Below, piece after piece: positions 39,484-51,201 of a stretch of DNA of 53,000 bases (within the stretch, counting starts at the first letter, position 1; every line of letters begins with the position of its first letter). This DNA is from Symsagittifera roscoffensis (Eukaryota > Xenacoelomorpha > Acoela > Convolutidae): positions 1-53,000 of the forward strand of contig NW_026970769.1 in the NCBI RefSeq assembly GCF_963678635.1, read 5' to 3'. The notes beneath the pieces are model-generated. The model saw only the letters and a list, made by a program, of their open reading frames with translations, was not told the origin of the DNA and made no database searches. Position numbers and translations under genes: made by a program.

Positions 39484-40272
39484 TTACAACCAGGACAAGC
39501 TGTAGTAGCGATTTTTAGAGTGAGAAAATTAAATTCGTTAAGTGATAGTAAACAGGTTTGCTTAGTACCGAATCCAAATAGTCAGAGTTCGGTGATTTTA
39601 GGCCGGAGCTTCTCGGTAACGCGAAACGGACTGTGTGTCAGTGTGCTGTTGAACACACTGGACACCACGGTTTCACTCCAGCGTGGAAAGAAGCTTGGTT
39701 ACGCATTGCCGATGAGGACCGACTTTGAAGAGACACAAAACTTGAAGAAATATAGTGTCAAAGACTGTCCTTATCATGCCAATAAAGATAAAATTTTAAA
39801 GAAGATTAATGAATTAAAATCTATTTATAAATTGTTTTCAATGAAATCCGAAACGGACGACGGCTTGTCAAGCTGCTCGAATTTTCCGGAACGCCCCTCG
39901 TCATACTAACTAGAATCTGACAAACCGGTTTTGCCAGAGATAGAGCATTTGAAAGGAAAAATAAGTGAGAGAGATTTCGAAAAATTGCGGGAACTCCTAA
40001 ATCGGAACGCTGATGTATTTTCAAAACATAAGGCGGATATCGGTTGCTGTAATTTCGTCGAACACGAAATCGAACTAGAAGAAGGCGCCGTCCCCCATAG
40101 GGAAGGCGCAAGGCGAATGACGCCACAGAAATCGGAAGCGTGCCGAGCAGAAATAGAAATGTTGCTTGAATACGACATGATAGAACCCTCGAAATCGCCG
40201 TGGGCTTGCGGGGTAGTAATGGCGAAAAAGAAAGGGGGCAGCTTAGATTTTGTTGCGACTTTCGTTACCTGA
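39484..40272 (+). pseudogene. Pol linker and N-terminal RT, element 2
   Basis: One frame with a TAA at 39907-39909. It matches element 1 from LNSLSDSKQVCLVPNPN through the RT start (LEYDMIEPSKSPWACGVVMAKKKGG as two short blocks). One base is lost near 40240, shifting the frame. Confidence 0.8.
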
Positions 40273-40800
40273 ACGCGGTAACGATCAAAGATGCGTACCC
40301 GATACCGCGAATAGACGAGAGCCTATCTAAACTTGGTGATGCCAAGTTCTTCACTACATTGGACTTAGGTTCTGCCTTCTGGCAGGTCCCTCTGCGAAAG
40401 AAGGACAGAGAGAAAACCGGATTCGCGTGTGAATTGGGATTGTACCAGTGGAAGAGAATGCCCTTCGGCTTGTGCAATTCAACGGCCACTTTTCAAAGAC
40501 TGATGGCTCAGGCCTTGACGAGAGTGACCAAGAAGTACGGGAATCTCGTGATGTGTTACGTGGATGACCCTGGAAGACCACATTGATAGGCTCGATGAGG
40601 TCTTTGGATGCATGAAAAGAGCAGGATTAAAGTGCAAACCATCGAAATGTGAAATCCTTAGGGATTCGATAAAGTACCTAGGAAGAATGGTGGATAGGCA
40701 TGGTGTGAGGCCGGACCCGGAAGCAATGGAAGCAGTGTTGACATGGAAAGCTCCTAGAACGGACACACAGCTCATGAGCTTCCTAGGGTTTGCCAATTAA
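40240..40800 (+). pseudogene. RT catalytic region, element 2
   Basis: LRFCCDFRYLNAV, LDLGSAFWQVP and CYVDD are in one frame to about 40567. Immediately after YVDD about 23 bases are missing, which shifts the frame; from 40564 the thumb region continues (MTLEDHIDRLDEVF) to a TAA at 40798 in place of a Tyr codon. RT is not functional. Confidence 0.85.
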
Positions 40801-41313
40801 TACCGAGAATTGATTAAAGGATATGCGGACAAGGTGTATCCGATGCAGAAGCTGATGCGCAACAAAGGGAAGAAGTTCGAATGGAACGATGAGGCACAAG
40901 TTGCTTTCGAGAACATAAAGCGGGAACTGTGCGAAGCGCCAGTGCTGGGCATGCCTACTGAAAAGGGCATGTATATTCTCGACACAGACGCATCGGTGGT
41001 GGCCATCTCAGGAATATTGCATCAAGAGCAAGAATGGAACGGAAGAACAGTTCTCCGTCTCATTGCATACGGCAGCAAGGTCCTGAGTGACACAGAGATG
41101 AAATATGGCGCACCAAAAGCAGAAATGTTTGCAGTAGTCACCTTTGTGGAAAAGTACCGCGCATACTTGGGGAGCGCTCCTTTCAAGTTACGCGTGGACA
41201 ACAGAGCGTTATCCTGGTTGAAAACCTACTCGATGGATCAGAGTTATATTGGTAGATGGATAGTAAGATTGGATGGCTACCACATGATTATCGAACATAG
41301 GATGCGTGATTAA
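40801..41313 (+). pseudogene. RNase H, element 2
   Basis: Same frame as the thumb. LDTDASVVA, KAEMFAVV and VDNRALSW supply three acidic positions. TAA at 41311 replaces a Lys codon just before the HQNADSLS motif, which lies beyond the stop in the same frame. Confidence 0.85.
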
Positions 41314-44142
41314 CACCAGAATGCTGACAGCCTCAGCAAGAAAACTGAGTTCTATGAAAGATTGGAGCAGAAGCAAGCCAATCAGGCGGAAATAAAGGAG
41401 GGATTCTCGTTTCTAGACAAAGAAACTTATGAAGCGCTTCCCTTAACGAGATGGTTGGATAAGTCTGGACATCCAATTCCAGGACATCCTGAGTTACCTG
41501 TAGAGAAAGCAGCCGAGATAAAGATCCTGTCAAAGGAGGAACCGATCCCGTTGGGTTTGCTGCTGCGCTCGAACCTGGTCCAGCAAGAACTCTCTCGCAT
41601 GAATATAAACAGCCTCTCATTACTGGATAAAACGGTGCAAGTCACACCACAAGTGACGCGGATGCTGGGTGGATTGTTAGAAAGAGAAGTGACCAGAGAT
41701 GACCCCGAGTGGACGGCAGCAGTGGCATCGCTAACAGTCAGGGAGAAAGTAAAGATCATGCCGTCCAGACGACAACACGAAGAGAACGAGAGGGATTGTA
41801 GGACAATAGTTCAGCAACTAGTATCCTCAATACCCCAAGAGATTTTAACCAGTACTTCTTACGGACAGAAAGAACAGGAGAGCGGCAAGCAAAAGAAAAC
41901 TGTCACCTTTGTGGACCGGGATAAAGAGGGTGAAGTTGTAGAACAAAATATGCTGCAAGACTATTTGTCCGGGGAGAAGGATAAAGAGAAAAACCAAAGA
42001 TCACAAGATCAACACCCGGGACAAGAAAATTTGTCCGGGGAGTCCGAGATAGACGAGAAAATTCCCGATGAGAAACAGGACCTAGAGAACAAGGTTTTGT
42101 CCGGGGAGTTCAGATGGATGCGAAAGAAGTACAGACATGATCTGGAGGAACGTGCAGTCTCCAGCACAACACCTTCGACGGATGATAATTCAGAAAGCTC
42201 AAGAATGAACACCTATTCAGACAGGGATTCGACCTCGGGATCAGAACTGTCAGAACTGGCGATACACACGCTACTAGTGGAAACTCGGGCGAGAGACCTG
42301 GACAGAGAGGTGTACCAGGATCCGGACAGCGATCGCTACCTGATACCGAGCGAAAGAGTCTTTGACAACGCAGCGGACGACTTGGAGACAATAGCGGTAT
42401 CGAAACGTTCGATAAGCCTATTGCCACAGAAAGCTGTAGTCAGGACTGATCTTCTGCCGTTTGAACAAGAAACGCAACCGTTGGCGAAGATTTGGTGCGT
42501 TAAGATGGAAGAAGACACACATCAACCCAACGAGCTGAATAGTCAGATGAGGGTCATGAAGACGTACTTGAAGGCGAGATACAGACTCTCGGACCTTCTA
42601 AGGGCGCAGAGAAATGATCGAATGACAAGCAACCTGAAAAGGTGGATCGAGAATGGTTCTCCGGATAAAGGGGACCTCGAGGAAGATAGTTATCGCATCC
42701 TGAGACAATACTTCATGCAGAAGGAAGGGAGGTTATATTTGAACAAGGACGGGATTGTGGCTTGCAAAAGAAGGGAGGAAGACAGAGTCCTGTACAAGTA
42801 TAACGCGATAGTATTACCGCAACTCTATCAGACAGAACTATTATTCAGGTCACATGATCAAATGGGCCATCAGGGGATCGACAAAGTATATCAGAGGATC
42901 CTGAAGCGCTTTGAGTGGCCTGGGATGAAAAAGGCATGCGAGAAATGGATGACAGCATGTCTGTCATGCCAACAGGTCAAGGATCCTAGGAAGTTGCGAT
43001 TTCCTTTACAATCGATCGAGTCGTCTGAATTCAATGAGGTGGTGCAAATAGATCACCAAAAAATATGCATGACAGACAATGGTTACAATCAGGTGCTGGT
43101 CATGATAGCCTCGGCCTCGGCGGAAGAGACATGCGACCCCCTGATCAATACATGGATAGCAAGACATGGTTGTCCGATGACGTTTCAATCGGACAATGGA
43201 ACAGCTTTCGTAGGAGAGCTTACGAAAGATCTTATGAGACACTCACAGGTCGCTCAGGCTCACTCCACGACGTACCACCCTCAGACGAATGGCTTAAGGG
43301 AAAGACAGAATAGGATGTTAGTGTCGATGCTGAGGGTATATTGTTCCAGGTACATGACCGATTGGGACAGATACCTTCCGCAGGTGATGGGAGCTTATAA
43401 TAGCACGCAACACTCCACCACTGGAGTCAGTCCACACATGATGCTAACTGGACACGAAAAGTCTTTACCCTTAACCTTCTTCTACCCAGAATATGAGGGA
43501 AAGAAAACGTCCCCACAGGTCTACGTGAGGGATGTGATCAGACGCCAACAGGAGTTGAACGACTTGTGTAGACAAAACACTCAGCAGGCACAGGCAAGGC
43601 AGAGGAAAAGATTCGACAAGAAAGCAGCTGGTGCAAAGGCTTACTCGGTGGGAGACTACGTATGGGTATTTCAGAACGTTATACCACCGAAAGGGACAAA
43701 GAAGCTTCTGAAGAAGTGGAGGGGACCCTTCATGATTACAGAGGTGCACCAAGAGGGACGCTTTTATAGACTGAGTACTGGCCGAGCCGCCCACTACGAG
43801 AACATCAAGCCACACAATCCATCGACAGAAGACTGGTGTATACCTGCAGACATGGAAGAAGGGGATTATCTAATGATGGACCCTGCTTGTGAGGTCAATG
43901 AAAAAGGCACCAGGCAGAAGAACGATGGAAACGAAGTCGTAGAGGAAGGTACCTGGATCCAAACGAACATATCGAAGCGGACGATGAAACCTTACCCTAC
44001 GCAGAAGAGGATTGGCAGGATCCCGAACAGACAGAGGTTCCCAAGAACTTGGAACCAGATCTTCCGTTCACGATGCAGACTCGTCAGAAGGACGGGACGA
44101 GACCAAGAAAGAAATACAATCCTTACGGTGACGACTTTGTAG
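41314..44142 (+). CDS. Linker and integrase, element 2
   Basis: Open from after TAA 41311 (no own ATG; first start-like codon TTG 41362). A long Ser/Asp/Glu-rich linker with three LSGE peptides is followed by an uninterrupted integrase zinc finger (SHDQMGHQG, CLSCQ) and catalytic core: QIDHQK, QSDNG and RERQNR. About 12 residues are missing between the first and second Asp compared with element 1 (MIASASAEE). The C-terminus is frameshifted near 43945, after which the last ~65 residues are not conserved. This copy shows that the frame breaks of element 1 near 11680 and 12048 are lesions. Confidence 0.85.
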   Translation, partial: HQNADSLSKKTEFYERLEQKQANQAEIKEGFSFLDKETYEALPLTRWLDKSGHPIPGHPELPVEKAAEIKILSKEEPIPLGLLLRSNLVQQELSRMNINSLSLLDKTVQVTPQVTRMLGGLLEREVTRDDPEWTAAVASLTVREKVKIMPSRRQHEENERDCRTIVQQLVSSIPQEILTSTSYGQKEQESGKQKKTVTFVDRDKEGEVVEQNMLQDYLSGEKDKEKNQRSQDQHPGQENLSGESEIDEKIPDEKQDLENKVLSGEFRWMRKKYRHDLEERAVSSTTPSTDDNSESSRMNTYSDRDSTSGSELSELAIHTLLVETRARDLDREVYQDPDSDRYLIPSERVFDNAADDLETIAVSKRSISLLPQKAVVRTDLLPFEQETQPLAKIWCVKMEEDTHQPNELNSQMRVMKTYLKARYRLSDLLRAQRNDRMTSNLKRWIENGSPDKGDLEEDSYRILRQYFMQKEGRLYLNKDGIVACKRREEDRVLYKYNAIVLPQLYQTELLFRSHDQMGHQGIDKVYQRILKRFEWPGMKKACEKWMTACLSCQQVKDPRKLRFPLQSIESSEFNEVVQIDHQKICMTDNGYNQVLVMIASASAEETCDPLINTWIARHGCPMTFQSDNGTAFVGELTKDLMRHSQVAQAHSTTYHPQTNGLRERQNRMLVSMLRVYCSRYMTDWDRYLPQVMGAYNSTQHSTTGVSPHMMLTGHEKSLPLTFFYPEYEGKKTSPQVYVRDVIRRQQELNDLCRQNTQQAQARQRKRFDKKAAGAKAYSVGDYVWVFQNVIPPKGTKKLLKKWRGPFMITEVHQEGRFYRLSTGRAAHYENIKPHNPSTEDWCIPADMEEGDYLMMDPACEVNEKGTRQKNDGNEVVEEGTWIQTNISKRTMKPYPTQKRIGRIPNRQRFPRTWNQIFRSRCRLVRRTGRDQERNTILTVTTL
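41961..42110 (+). repeat. Three polypurine-tract-like copies in pol linker, element 2
   Basis: TTGTCCGGGGAG at 41965, 42031 and 42098, encoding LSGE. Same bases as the 3' polypurine tract of element 1. Confidence 0.65.
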
Positions 44143-45155
44143 TGGATAGGATAGATCTAAAGAAAATAGTGGAGGAAGTAGTGGGTTTAGAGGAAATAAC
44201 TGTATCACAAGACATTGACATAGTCAATGATCACAACGATGAGTGGGTTGACGACTGGTCGAAACCCGAGGTAGAGTTTGACGATGAGCAACAGCAGTCA
44301 TATGAACAAGACCAGACGAACCTGCGTGTCTTAGAGTGGCTGAATGAAACGACCTCGGATCCAGAGAAGACCAGCGTCACGATTCAAGACGTAGATCGTG
44401 AAAGCATGAAATACATCAAGACTGAACGAGACGATCCTTCCTGGGCTGCCCAGGAAGGACGATTACTCATTCCAGCTTCTAATCTTGACTTAATACCCGG
44501 TATGCGATCGACGGGGACGCCGATGGATATTTTTGTCCGGGGAGTGGGGGTAGGACTTACCCACACTGAAAACTTGATGATAAAAAAATTGAGAATAGCA
44601 AGAGAGACAGGAGACTTAGAAGCAGAAACAGGCGAAGAACCTAAGAAAGCTGACATAGGCAGGGTAGTTGAGTCATATTTTAACTCACTAAATGAAAATT
44701 CAAGTAACATAGTACTAACAGATAGTGATTTCATACTCACAAACAGAACATGTGCGATAGCAATCACCGCAGACATGAGTTTTAGGACGGCGCTAGCGGC
44801 AGACTTTAAGAGGGAATACAAAAACGTGGAATTCCTTTGGAAGCAAAGACCAGGGATAGGGGGCGTAGCAGCCTTACCCCCGGCGGTGTCGCAGATACCG
44901 GGAAAGTACTTATGCTTCTTGGTAACGAGGGCGACAGAGAAGCAGCACGTGGACCCAGAAAATCTAGTCTTGTCTTTGACGAGGCTGAGGGACTTCCTTG
45001 TGGAAATGGACGTGAAGGAGCTCTCGCTTCCAGTGTACGATCCAAACAGAGGAAGACTGCATCCTCGGGAATTGTACGCGCTTGTACACGTGATGTTTTC
45101 CGATACGAACATACAAGTATATCTACATAAGAAATATTACTTAAGTATAGGCTGA
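43957..45155 (+). CDS. Macro-domain segment of Pol, element 2
   Basis: The frame is open from about 43957 and upstream residues (DDETLPYAEEDW) match the acidic tail of element 1 integrase, so this is the continuation of Pol after a frameshift near 43945. The first near-start is TTG 44049 and the first ATG follows at about 44073. KKYNPYGDDFVVDRI is uninterrupted where element 1 has a TAA. Macro-like domain about 44745-45150: AIAITADMSF, ALAADFKREY, GKYLCFLVTR, LSLTRLRDFL, LSLPVYDPNRGRLHP, VHVMF, QVYLH. Binding residues are diverged, as in element 1. Confidence 0.75.
44484..44550 (+). promoter_or_regulatory. Candidate central polypurine tract, element 2
   Basis: TTTTTGTCCGGGGAGTGGGG at 44530-44549 with upstream CTTGAC, ACCCGGT, GCGATC and GATGGA in the same order as upstream of the element 1 3' polypurine tract. 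Confidence 0.6.
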
Positions 45156-45567
45156 GTGATGTGCGAGAGGGTGTTAGGCCAAAGACCAAGTTGCATGTAA
45201 TATGTGATATGTGTGTTATGTTATGTTATGTTATGTTATGTGTTAGGTTATTAAGATCATGGGTAAGTAGGGGTTAGTGACCATGAACAACTAAATGACG
45301 ATTTTGGGAATAGATCCAAAGTTTGGACTGTCCAATCTTAGGTCGAATTCCAAAATTTTAGAAACCAATTGATTTTATTAAATTTTAGGATAAATATCTT
45401 TTTATCTGAACTGTCTTTAAGCAAATTTTAACGATATATGTTAAGGTGAAGCTGACAAGTGTGACATTCGTGATTTCTTTTCTAGATCCTGATTGATCAT
45501 TTAAATTACTCACTTGAGTCAAATTATCAAACCGAAATCGAATCAAATCAAACTTGGAAAGAACAGT
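45156..45567 (+). other. Spacer before ORF3, element 2
   Basis: Non-coding. GTTAT run at about 45210-45245. Candidate splice acceptor TTTCTTTTCTAG at 45474-45485 followed by ATCCTGATTGATC, matching element 1. Confidence 0.55.
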
Positions 45568-47685
45568 ATGGACAATTTCAACCTGGACGAATTGATGGAC
45601 CTGGCAGAGGCATATGTGGGACCGATGGTAGATGCGATCTATCGTCGGCTGATCGAACGAGACTTCGCTCTGGAGGACCCAGAGGTGGTCATGTTGCTGA
45701 CCGCCCTAATCAACATCTTGGGGCACGACAACCGTGGGGACCGCCCCACGGAAGTCCTGTTGATGGCAGCATATGGAGAAAGAGGAGTACTAGACCGCCC
45801 GAACATGAAAGTGATGAGGTGGAGAAACGGGGCTCTCTCAGGGAGTGACTTGGCGAATGAGCCTGGGTTGGGAAGTTCTAGGACTTACCAACCAGGTGAG
45901 ATGCCAATGCCCTCTAAGCCTAAACCTGGGCTGACGAGAATGCATAGGGAGATGAACAGCGAGGCGACCTCGTCTGGTTCACCACTGAGAGCAGCTGTGC
46001 CACCAAAAAGGGCGAAAGTAACACAGAAGGTTCACACGAACCAAACCATACAAGATCTGGACGAGATGAACGACCAGCTGAAAAGAACGGAGAAGGAGTT
46101 AGACGATATGACGAAGACCATGCTGGCGATGGAGGAAGACCGGGACATGTGGAGAAAGTTGTTTGAAGACTGCAACAAAAAGCAGGGTCAAGAGATCGAA
46201 CGCTTAAGACAGGAATACAAAGAGCGATCGGAGCAGGCGGCGTTGACAACGGCCATCGAGAAAGTGATACCTGCAAGGGACATTCCTCGTGGGCAGTCCC
46301 CGATGGAGCTCTTGACACCTCGAGAAATGATTCAAACAACGGAGACACGGCTTCCAGCAGAGACGAATCGAGTAACAATCCCGGATCCTAGTGACACCTT
46401 GGGTGATCCCGTCGTAGAACAGACAGTGAGAAAACTGATAGAGACAGCTGGACGATTGGTCGCTAACAAGAATGCACCAGGTTCCGGGGTGACTGCACCC
46501 TATGGAACGATTGACGATACGGGCAGAGTACAACTCTCCCAGACGGTAATCAGACAAGGGATAAGTAATGTGACACCACTCATTGGGAGCTCGAGAATCC
46601 CAGAGAGGAAAGTAAGGAAGATGCCAGCGAAGAAAGTATCTCGTGTAATAGACGTGCAGAAGAATAATCAATTGAAGTATAGTTTCACGGGAGTTCCGGA
46701 GACAGATCCGAGAGCCTGCTTCAATCGAGCTACCTGGAGCCCGGCTGTGAACCTGCAGCAACCACCACTCGGGACATCACACCTGATATTGGGAGACAGC
46801 TTAGTCAGAGTGCTGTCGAATTTGAGGACCTTATGGGTCACCACGGTGATGGCCTTTGGGGGCGCGACGATTGCCCAATTATATCGGATGGTGGAGCTGA
46901 TGAATCCAGGGAAGATACCCAGTGTGATGATATTAGTTGGGACGAATGATATCTCCAGAGGATCAGACGAGCAGGAAGCACTGTGGGAATCAATGATGGT
47001 GTGTTTGTTCACTACTCTCTGGCAGACGTTCAGTTGCGCGGTACTGACCGTTTGCACGGTGCCAATGAACGCAAGAAGCCTGACAGCATCAGGAAGAAGG
47101 CACAACGAGGGAGTCATGAGATGGAACAACATCTTAAGAAACCTAGCAAATCGAAATGCCGGAAGAATGATCCTCATGGACATTGAACATGAATTGAGAG
47201 CCATGGATCAAGCCAGACTGACTTCGGATGGCATCCACTTTGACAGTATCGAAGGACAAGCTTGGTTGAATCGAGTCTTCCAAGAACGGTTGGATGAGCT
47301 GGAAGCAGAACTCTTTGACACAGGAGTACTGAAGGAAGAGGGAACGGTGAATGATACGGTGATCACCACCTTTGTGCCTCCTAACCTGGAAACACGTTTG
47401 GGTACAGTCCCAGCCGTCATAAATTACCGGCAACAAAGCTCCAGCGAACCAGGTCGAAGAACAGACGTGCAAGATCGGTTGGGGGAAGCACCGATGAGGA
47501 GGACAATTCATCCTAGGAGAAGGATAGGACCTGTCAACCAACCAATCGAAGAAGTAGCAGGCACGTCTAGATCGGACACTAGATCGGAGACAACGAGTAC
47601 CAGTCGAGAGGAGAGACCGAACAGAGGCTCATTGTTGTGGTCGAGACCCATACCGTCTCCCTGGCATTATACAAAGACGAACTGA
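45568..47685 (+). CDS. ORF3 N-terminal part: SGNH hydrolase domain, element 2
   Basis: ATG 45568 aligns with ATG 14775 of element 1. N-terminal region, coiled coil (about residues 165-225), then SGNH blocks: LILGDSLV with Ser about 411, FGGATI, VGTNDIS with Asn about 460, DGIHF with Asp 554 and His 557. All catalytic positions are kept in both elements despite overall divergence, which argues for selection on the enzyme. The frame shifts near 47670 and ends at TGA 47683. Confidence 0.8.
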   Translation: MDNFNLDELMDLAEAYVGPMVDAIYRRLIERDFALEDPEVVMLLTALINILGHDNRGDRPTEVLLMAAYGERGVLDRPNMKVMRWRNGALSGSDLANEPGLGSSRTYQPGEMPMPSKPKPGLTRMHREMNSEATSSGSPLRAAVPPKRAKVTQKVHTNQTIQDLDEMNDQLKRTEKELDDMTKTMLAMEEDRDMWRKLFEDCNKKQGQEIERLRQEYKERSEQAALTTAIEKVIPARDIPRGQSPMELLTPREMIQTTETRLPAETNRVTIPDPSDTLGDPVVEQTVRKLIETAGRLVANKNAPGSGVTAPYGTIDDTGRVQLSQTVIRQGISNVTPLIGSSRIPERKVRKMPAKKVSRVIDVQKNNQLKYSFTGVPETDPRACFNRATWSPAVNLQQPPLGTSHLILGDSLVRVLSNLRTLWVTTVMAFGGATIAQLYRMVELMNPGKIPSVMILVGTNDISRGSDEQEALWESMMVCLFTTLWQTFSCAVLTVCTVPMNARSLTASGRRHNEGVMRWNNILRNLANRNAGRMILMDIEHELRAMDQARLTSDGIHFDSIEGQAWLNRVFQERLDELEAELFDTGVLKEEGTVNDTVITTFVPPNLETRLGTVPAVINYRQQSSSEPGRRTDVQDRLGEAPMRRTIHPRRRIGPVNQPIEEVAGTSRSDTRSETTSTSREERPNRGSLLWSRPIPSPWHYTKTN

Positions 47686-48791
47686 TGAAGCTGGACCTGC
47701 AGAGAGTAAGCTTCATCGAAGATGCAAGGAGGATGCTGAATGGAGCGACGCTATCCGTCAGCAGATTATACTCAATAACCGGCGTAGACTGGTGGATAGC
47801 CGCTAGCATAAATTTCAGCTCCACGACAGCCTTAAGATTTGCTGACTTGGAGGGACTGCCCTCCAACAACACAATGGGACCTGTGAATGCAAGACCGTTG
47901 CAAGATGTGAGATTGAATCATGATGAGAGGAATCGTGAAGAAAGACCAGGAAGATTCCTGACGGCGAGAGCGCCGATTGGACAACACGTGAAGATATTTA
48001 GGCAACTGACGACACCACCTGGTCATGTGAAGGAGAGAGTGTACCCAAAACTAGTAAACCAAGATGGTGATGCCCAGAGATATGGCGGATTGACAGCGAT
48101 AAAGAAAGATGAGACCATCTTCGCCGCCTACGACAAAGCAGAGATGAGAAAGGCCAAAATCATGGTAGTAGCGAATTCAGAGTTTGTGTACACCTCTAAG
48201 TCTTTGTTTTGGCTGGACGTCTTAATGCTGGCCGCAGTTGACCTAGACCTATTGCAATCAGTGTCATTGGCTATAGGGGTACAAAGGCAGACAGAAATGA
48301 ACCCGATAACGATTGTGTTTGCTGGTATCAATGATCATCTACACAGTAGAGGTTTTCTGAGCAGGCTCAGAGATCCTGCAACAGCAGAAAACGCAGTATG
48401 ACCAGCGATAAAAAACATCCTGGAGTCGATGGGTGAAGTGGTGGATGCGACGAAGGAGGGATCATTCAATAAAGTGACGTTGAGAGTAGTATTTGCGTTG
48501 TCTCCGGGATATGCACATCTCCCGGATGGACTGAAATTTGTGTATGCAATGGTAGCCTTACTTTCGGAAGGAAAATATGATGTGATCATATCAGCCCCGA
48601 ATCGCATGATAGAAATGGAGAACCTGAGGCCACTTAAGGCTGAACTGCCTGCAGTATGGATGGTCAGATATCTCAAACGCGATGAGAGGATTCAAGGACC
48701 ACGCGCTACACATGTTGGTGTTGGACGAAGTGCTGGGGTTGGAACTGTCCAACTTCAGTCGGCAGCTCAAATTGAAACCAGGAATAGATGA
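47637..48791 (+). pseudogene. ORF3 middle part, second SGNH-like block, element 2
   Basis: Continuation in another frame from about 47670, interrupted by TGA 48399-48401. VVANSEFVYTSKSLFW and VFAGINDHLHSRGFLSRL correspond to the GSDYLY and GSNDHL blocks of element 1. The sequence returns to the ORF3 frame after an indel near 48660. Confidence 0.75.
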
Positions 48792-51201
48792 CGACCATCG
48801 AGTGATCACGGCAATGTCCAACGACTTGTGGTTCCGAGCAATGGAAGTAGCAAGTGAAGACACGAGAAGAAAGAATTCACTGGAGACGAGAGCTCATCTG
48901 GAGGCGATGGTGCTGAGAACCAAGCCGGAAGCAAACCAGTGGCTACACCTGAATCCTAGAGTAGCGGCATTGGGTGCAGATCCTTTTCAGCAAGGCCCAG
49001 TAATGATCACTAAGATACACGCCTACTTGTTGAAGGAGGTGAACCTGGCGGAAAATGCCGGAGAAAAGACAGCTGAGTTCGTGAACAGAATGTGTCAGAT
49101 TACTCTGGAAACCTTCTGGACCCAGGAAGTGAGGGGACAGGAGGGATTTGAAAGGACAGACAGCATGCTAGAAGGGTTGGGAGCCGGATGGACCGCGTCC
49201 TTCTTGGCAAAAGTTTACCCGAAAGTCTCGCACTATTTGATAAAGGAATTCCTCCAAGCAGTAGTGAAAGTATCGATAGTGGAATTAATAGCCTTGTTCG
49301 TGACATTTGGAGCGGAGAATTTTGTGAAAGGACCGGCGATACTGCTTACGGATGGAATACAGAACCTGCGACTAGATGGACTTCTGACATTGATCGCAAT
49401 AACCCACGGAAACTTGGGAGGACTAATGAAACTGGCACGTTGTCCAGAGCAGATGAAAGAGAGAGTGAGGAACCTGAATATGAAGAAATCAACGGACTCG
49501 TGGAACAAAATAAGAGACCTGAGACACACTCTGATCCAATATCTCTTGCAACAAAATCGCTTTGGAACCGGAGAAGACGAGACAATTGAAAGAGAGGAAG
49601 ATGTTAGACGACATGTTGGAGGCATGCCGCTATTAACAGATCTGAGCTTGGCTATGAGGACCGATCCCTTGGCGCTGATCAGAGGAGTCACGGAGTTCGT
49701 GACAGTGATCTATGGACCAGCAGTCACCTTTGCGTTCCCTGACGTTAAAGTGGAAGCATATAGGAGGTCGGTGCTGCACCTGAACCTCATATCGGCAGTG
49801 GACGGTAGTACACGGAACTGGTGTGAGCAGCACACACTGCGGGAGCTCATGAGTGAAGATCTGTTGTTTGCGAAAATATTGGAGCCAGAGATGACAGTCA
49901 TCAATTTTGACGATCACTTCCGTGACCGCATGGGAGAAGTAGAAAGAGGACACATCGAGGTGTTTCCAAAGCTTTGGAATCTGAGACCCTATGACAAAAC
50001 GAATGGTGAAATAACCAGAGTGCCTCGTCTCACAGCAGCATATCACAAGGTGAGAGAAGAGACGAAAGACTGGGGTGATTACAAGAAGCTACCAGAAGCA
50101 ATCCCTGAATTCCCTCTGATAAGAAGGATGTTGCTCGGAGCAGTCTCCGTAGTACAAACTCCTAGATTGAGAGCATTCGAAACCAATGAAAGGAGAGTAG
50201 GGAATTTCTCGGTGACGATGGATCCATACTTCGTGGGGAGAAATGCCGCCGTGTTACAGTACACACGATTTGCGTACACGGATCAAGCGACGAGAAGGCG
50301 AATAAGCAACGCCGCTACTCCCAAGCCTGGAAGATTTGATGAGGAATGGAAGGGACTAAGCTTAGCTCCAATGAGAATGAGAGGCAGGACTGAATTGCTT
50401 GAAGCCTCATTAATCCTGACCAGTGTGAAAAAGGAGATGAAAGTTGGAGGAGTATTGCAGACGAGAACCTTCCTAGCACCCTTCGGCTGCGAAGAAATCA
50501 AAGTGGTCCATGGAGAAGAGGAAGATAAGTCGGCCGGTACATTGCTCATACCGAGATTTCAGGAAGAAGCCGACAATGACGAACAAGGACCATCGAGCTC
50601 GAATAAGGATAAGTCAGAAGGAGATGAGGGACAGGGTGGAAGCCGTCAGACTGAAGAACCCATGCAACAAGATCAAACTGGTGGGGAAGACGACAGGGCA
50701 TCGACAGGAGGAACATCCAGCCTGGATTTTAACATCTTCAGTGATCTTGAAAACAATGCGGATACGTTGGAAACGACTGAGCCAGCGGATGAAGGCACCT
50801 CGACACTGGAGCCTCCGTCAGCCTTTATGGAAATGAAACGGAATTTGCCGGAGAGCAGCTCTCATGGCAATTCAAGAAATAACGACCAGAGAATCCTCAT
50901 GGAATCACCCCGGAGGAGAAGAATAGAGGCCTCAGCCAGAGTACCTTTCTTGAGAACGCTGCCCAAAGAAGAATGGGAAGTACACCACCGAGACCACGAG
51001 AGTAGGACGGGATGTAAGCTGGACAGAGTGGCGTTTATGGAAGAAGTCTGGACTGTGATTCAGAGCTATGGGACCCAGTCCATCCTCAAAACAGGTCTCA
51101 ATCAACCCTTGATGAGAGAAGTACTTGACAAGCTTGATGAGTGTGAAGGGAGACTAAGTGAGTTATTGATCGACTCTGAGCCACTGATGAGAGTGAATTG
51201 A
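48665..51201 (+). CDS. ORF3 C-terminal part, mostly absent from element 1
   Basis: The first ~60 codons match the end of element 1 ORF3 (LVLDEVLGLELSNF). From about 48850 to the end it has no counterpart in element 1. I do not recognise a domain. It has a helical region of about 560 residues followed by a low-complexity acidic Ser/Gly/Glu linker (about 50520-50800) and a basic SPRRRRIEA stretch. It ends at TGA 51199-51201, which lies in a 22-bp tandem duplication; the same frame is open beyond it. Confidence 0.7.
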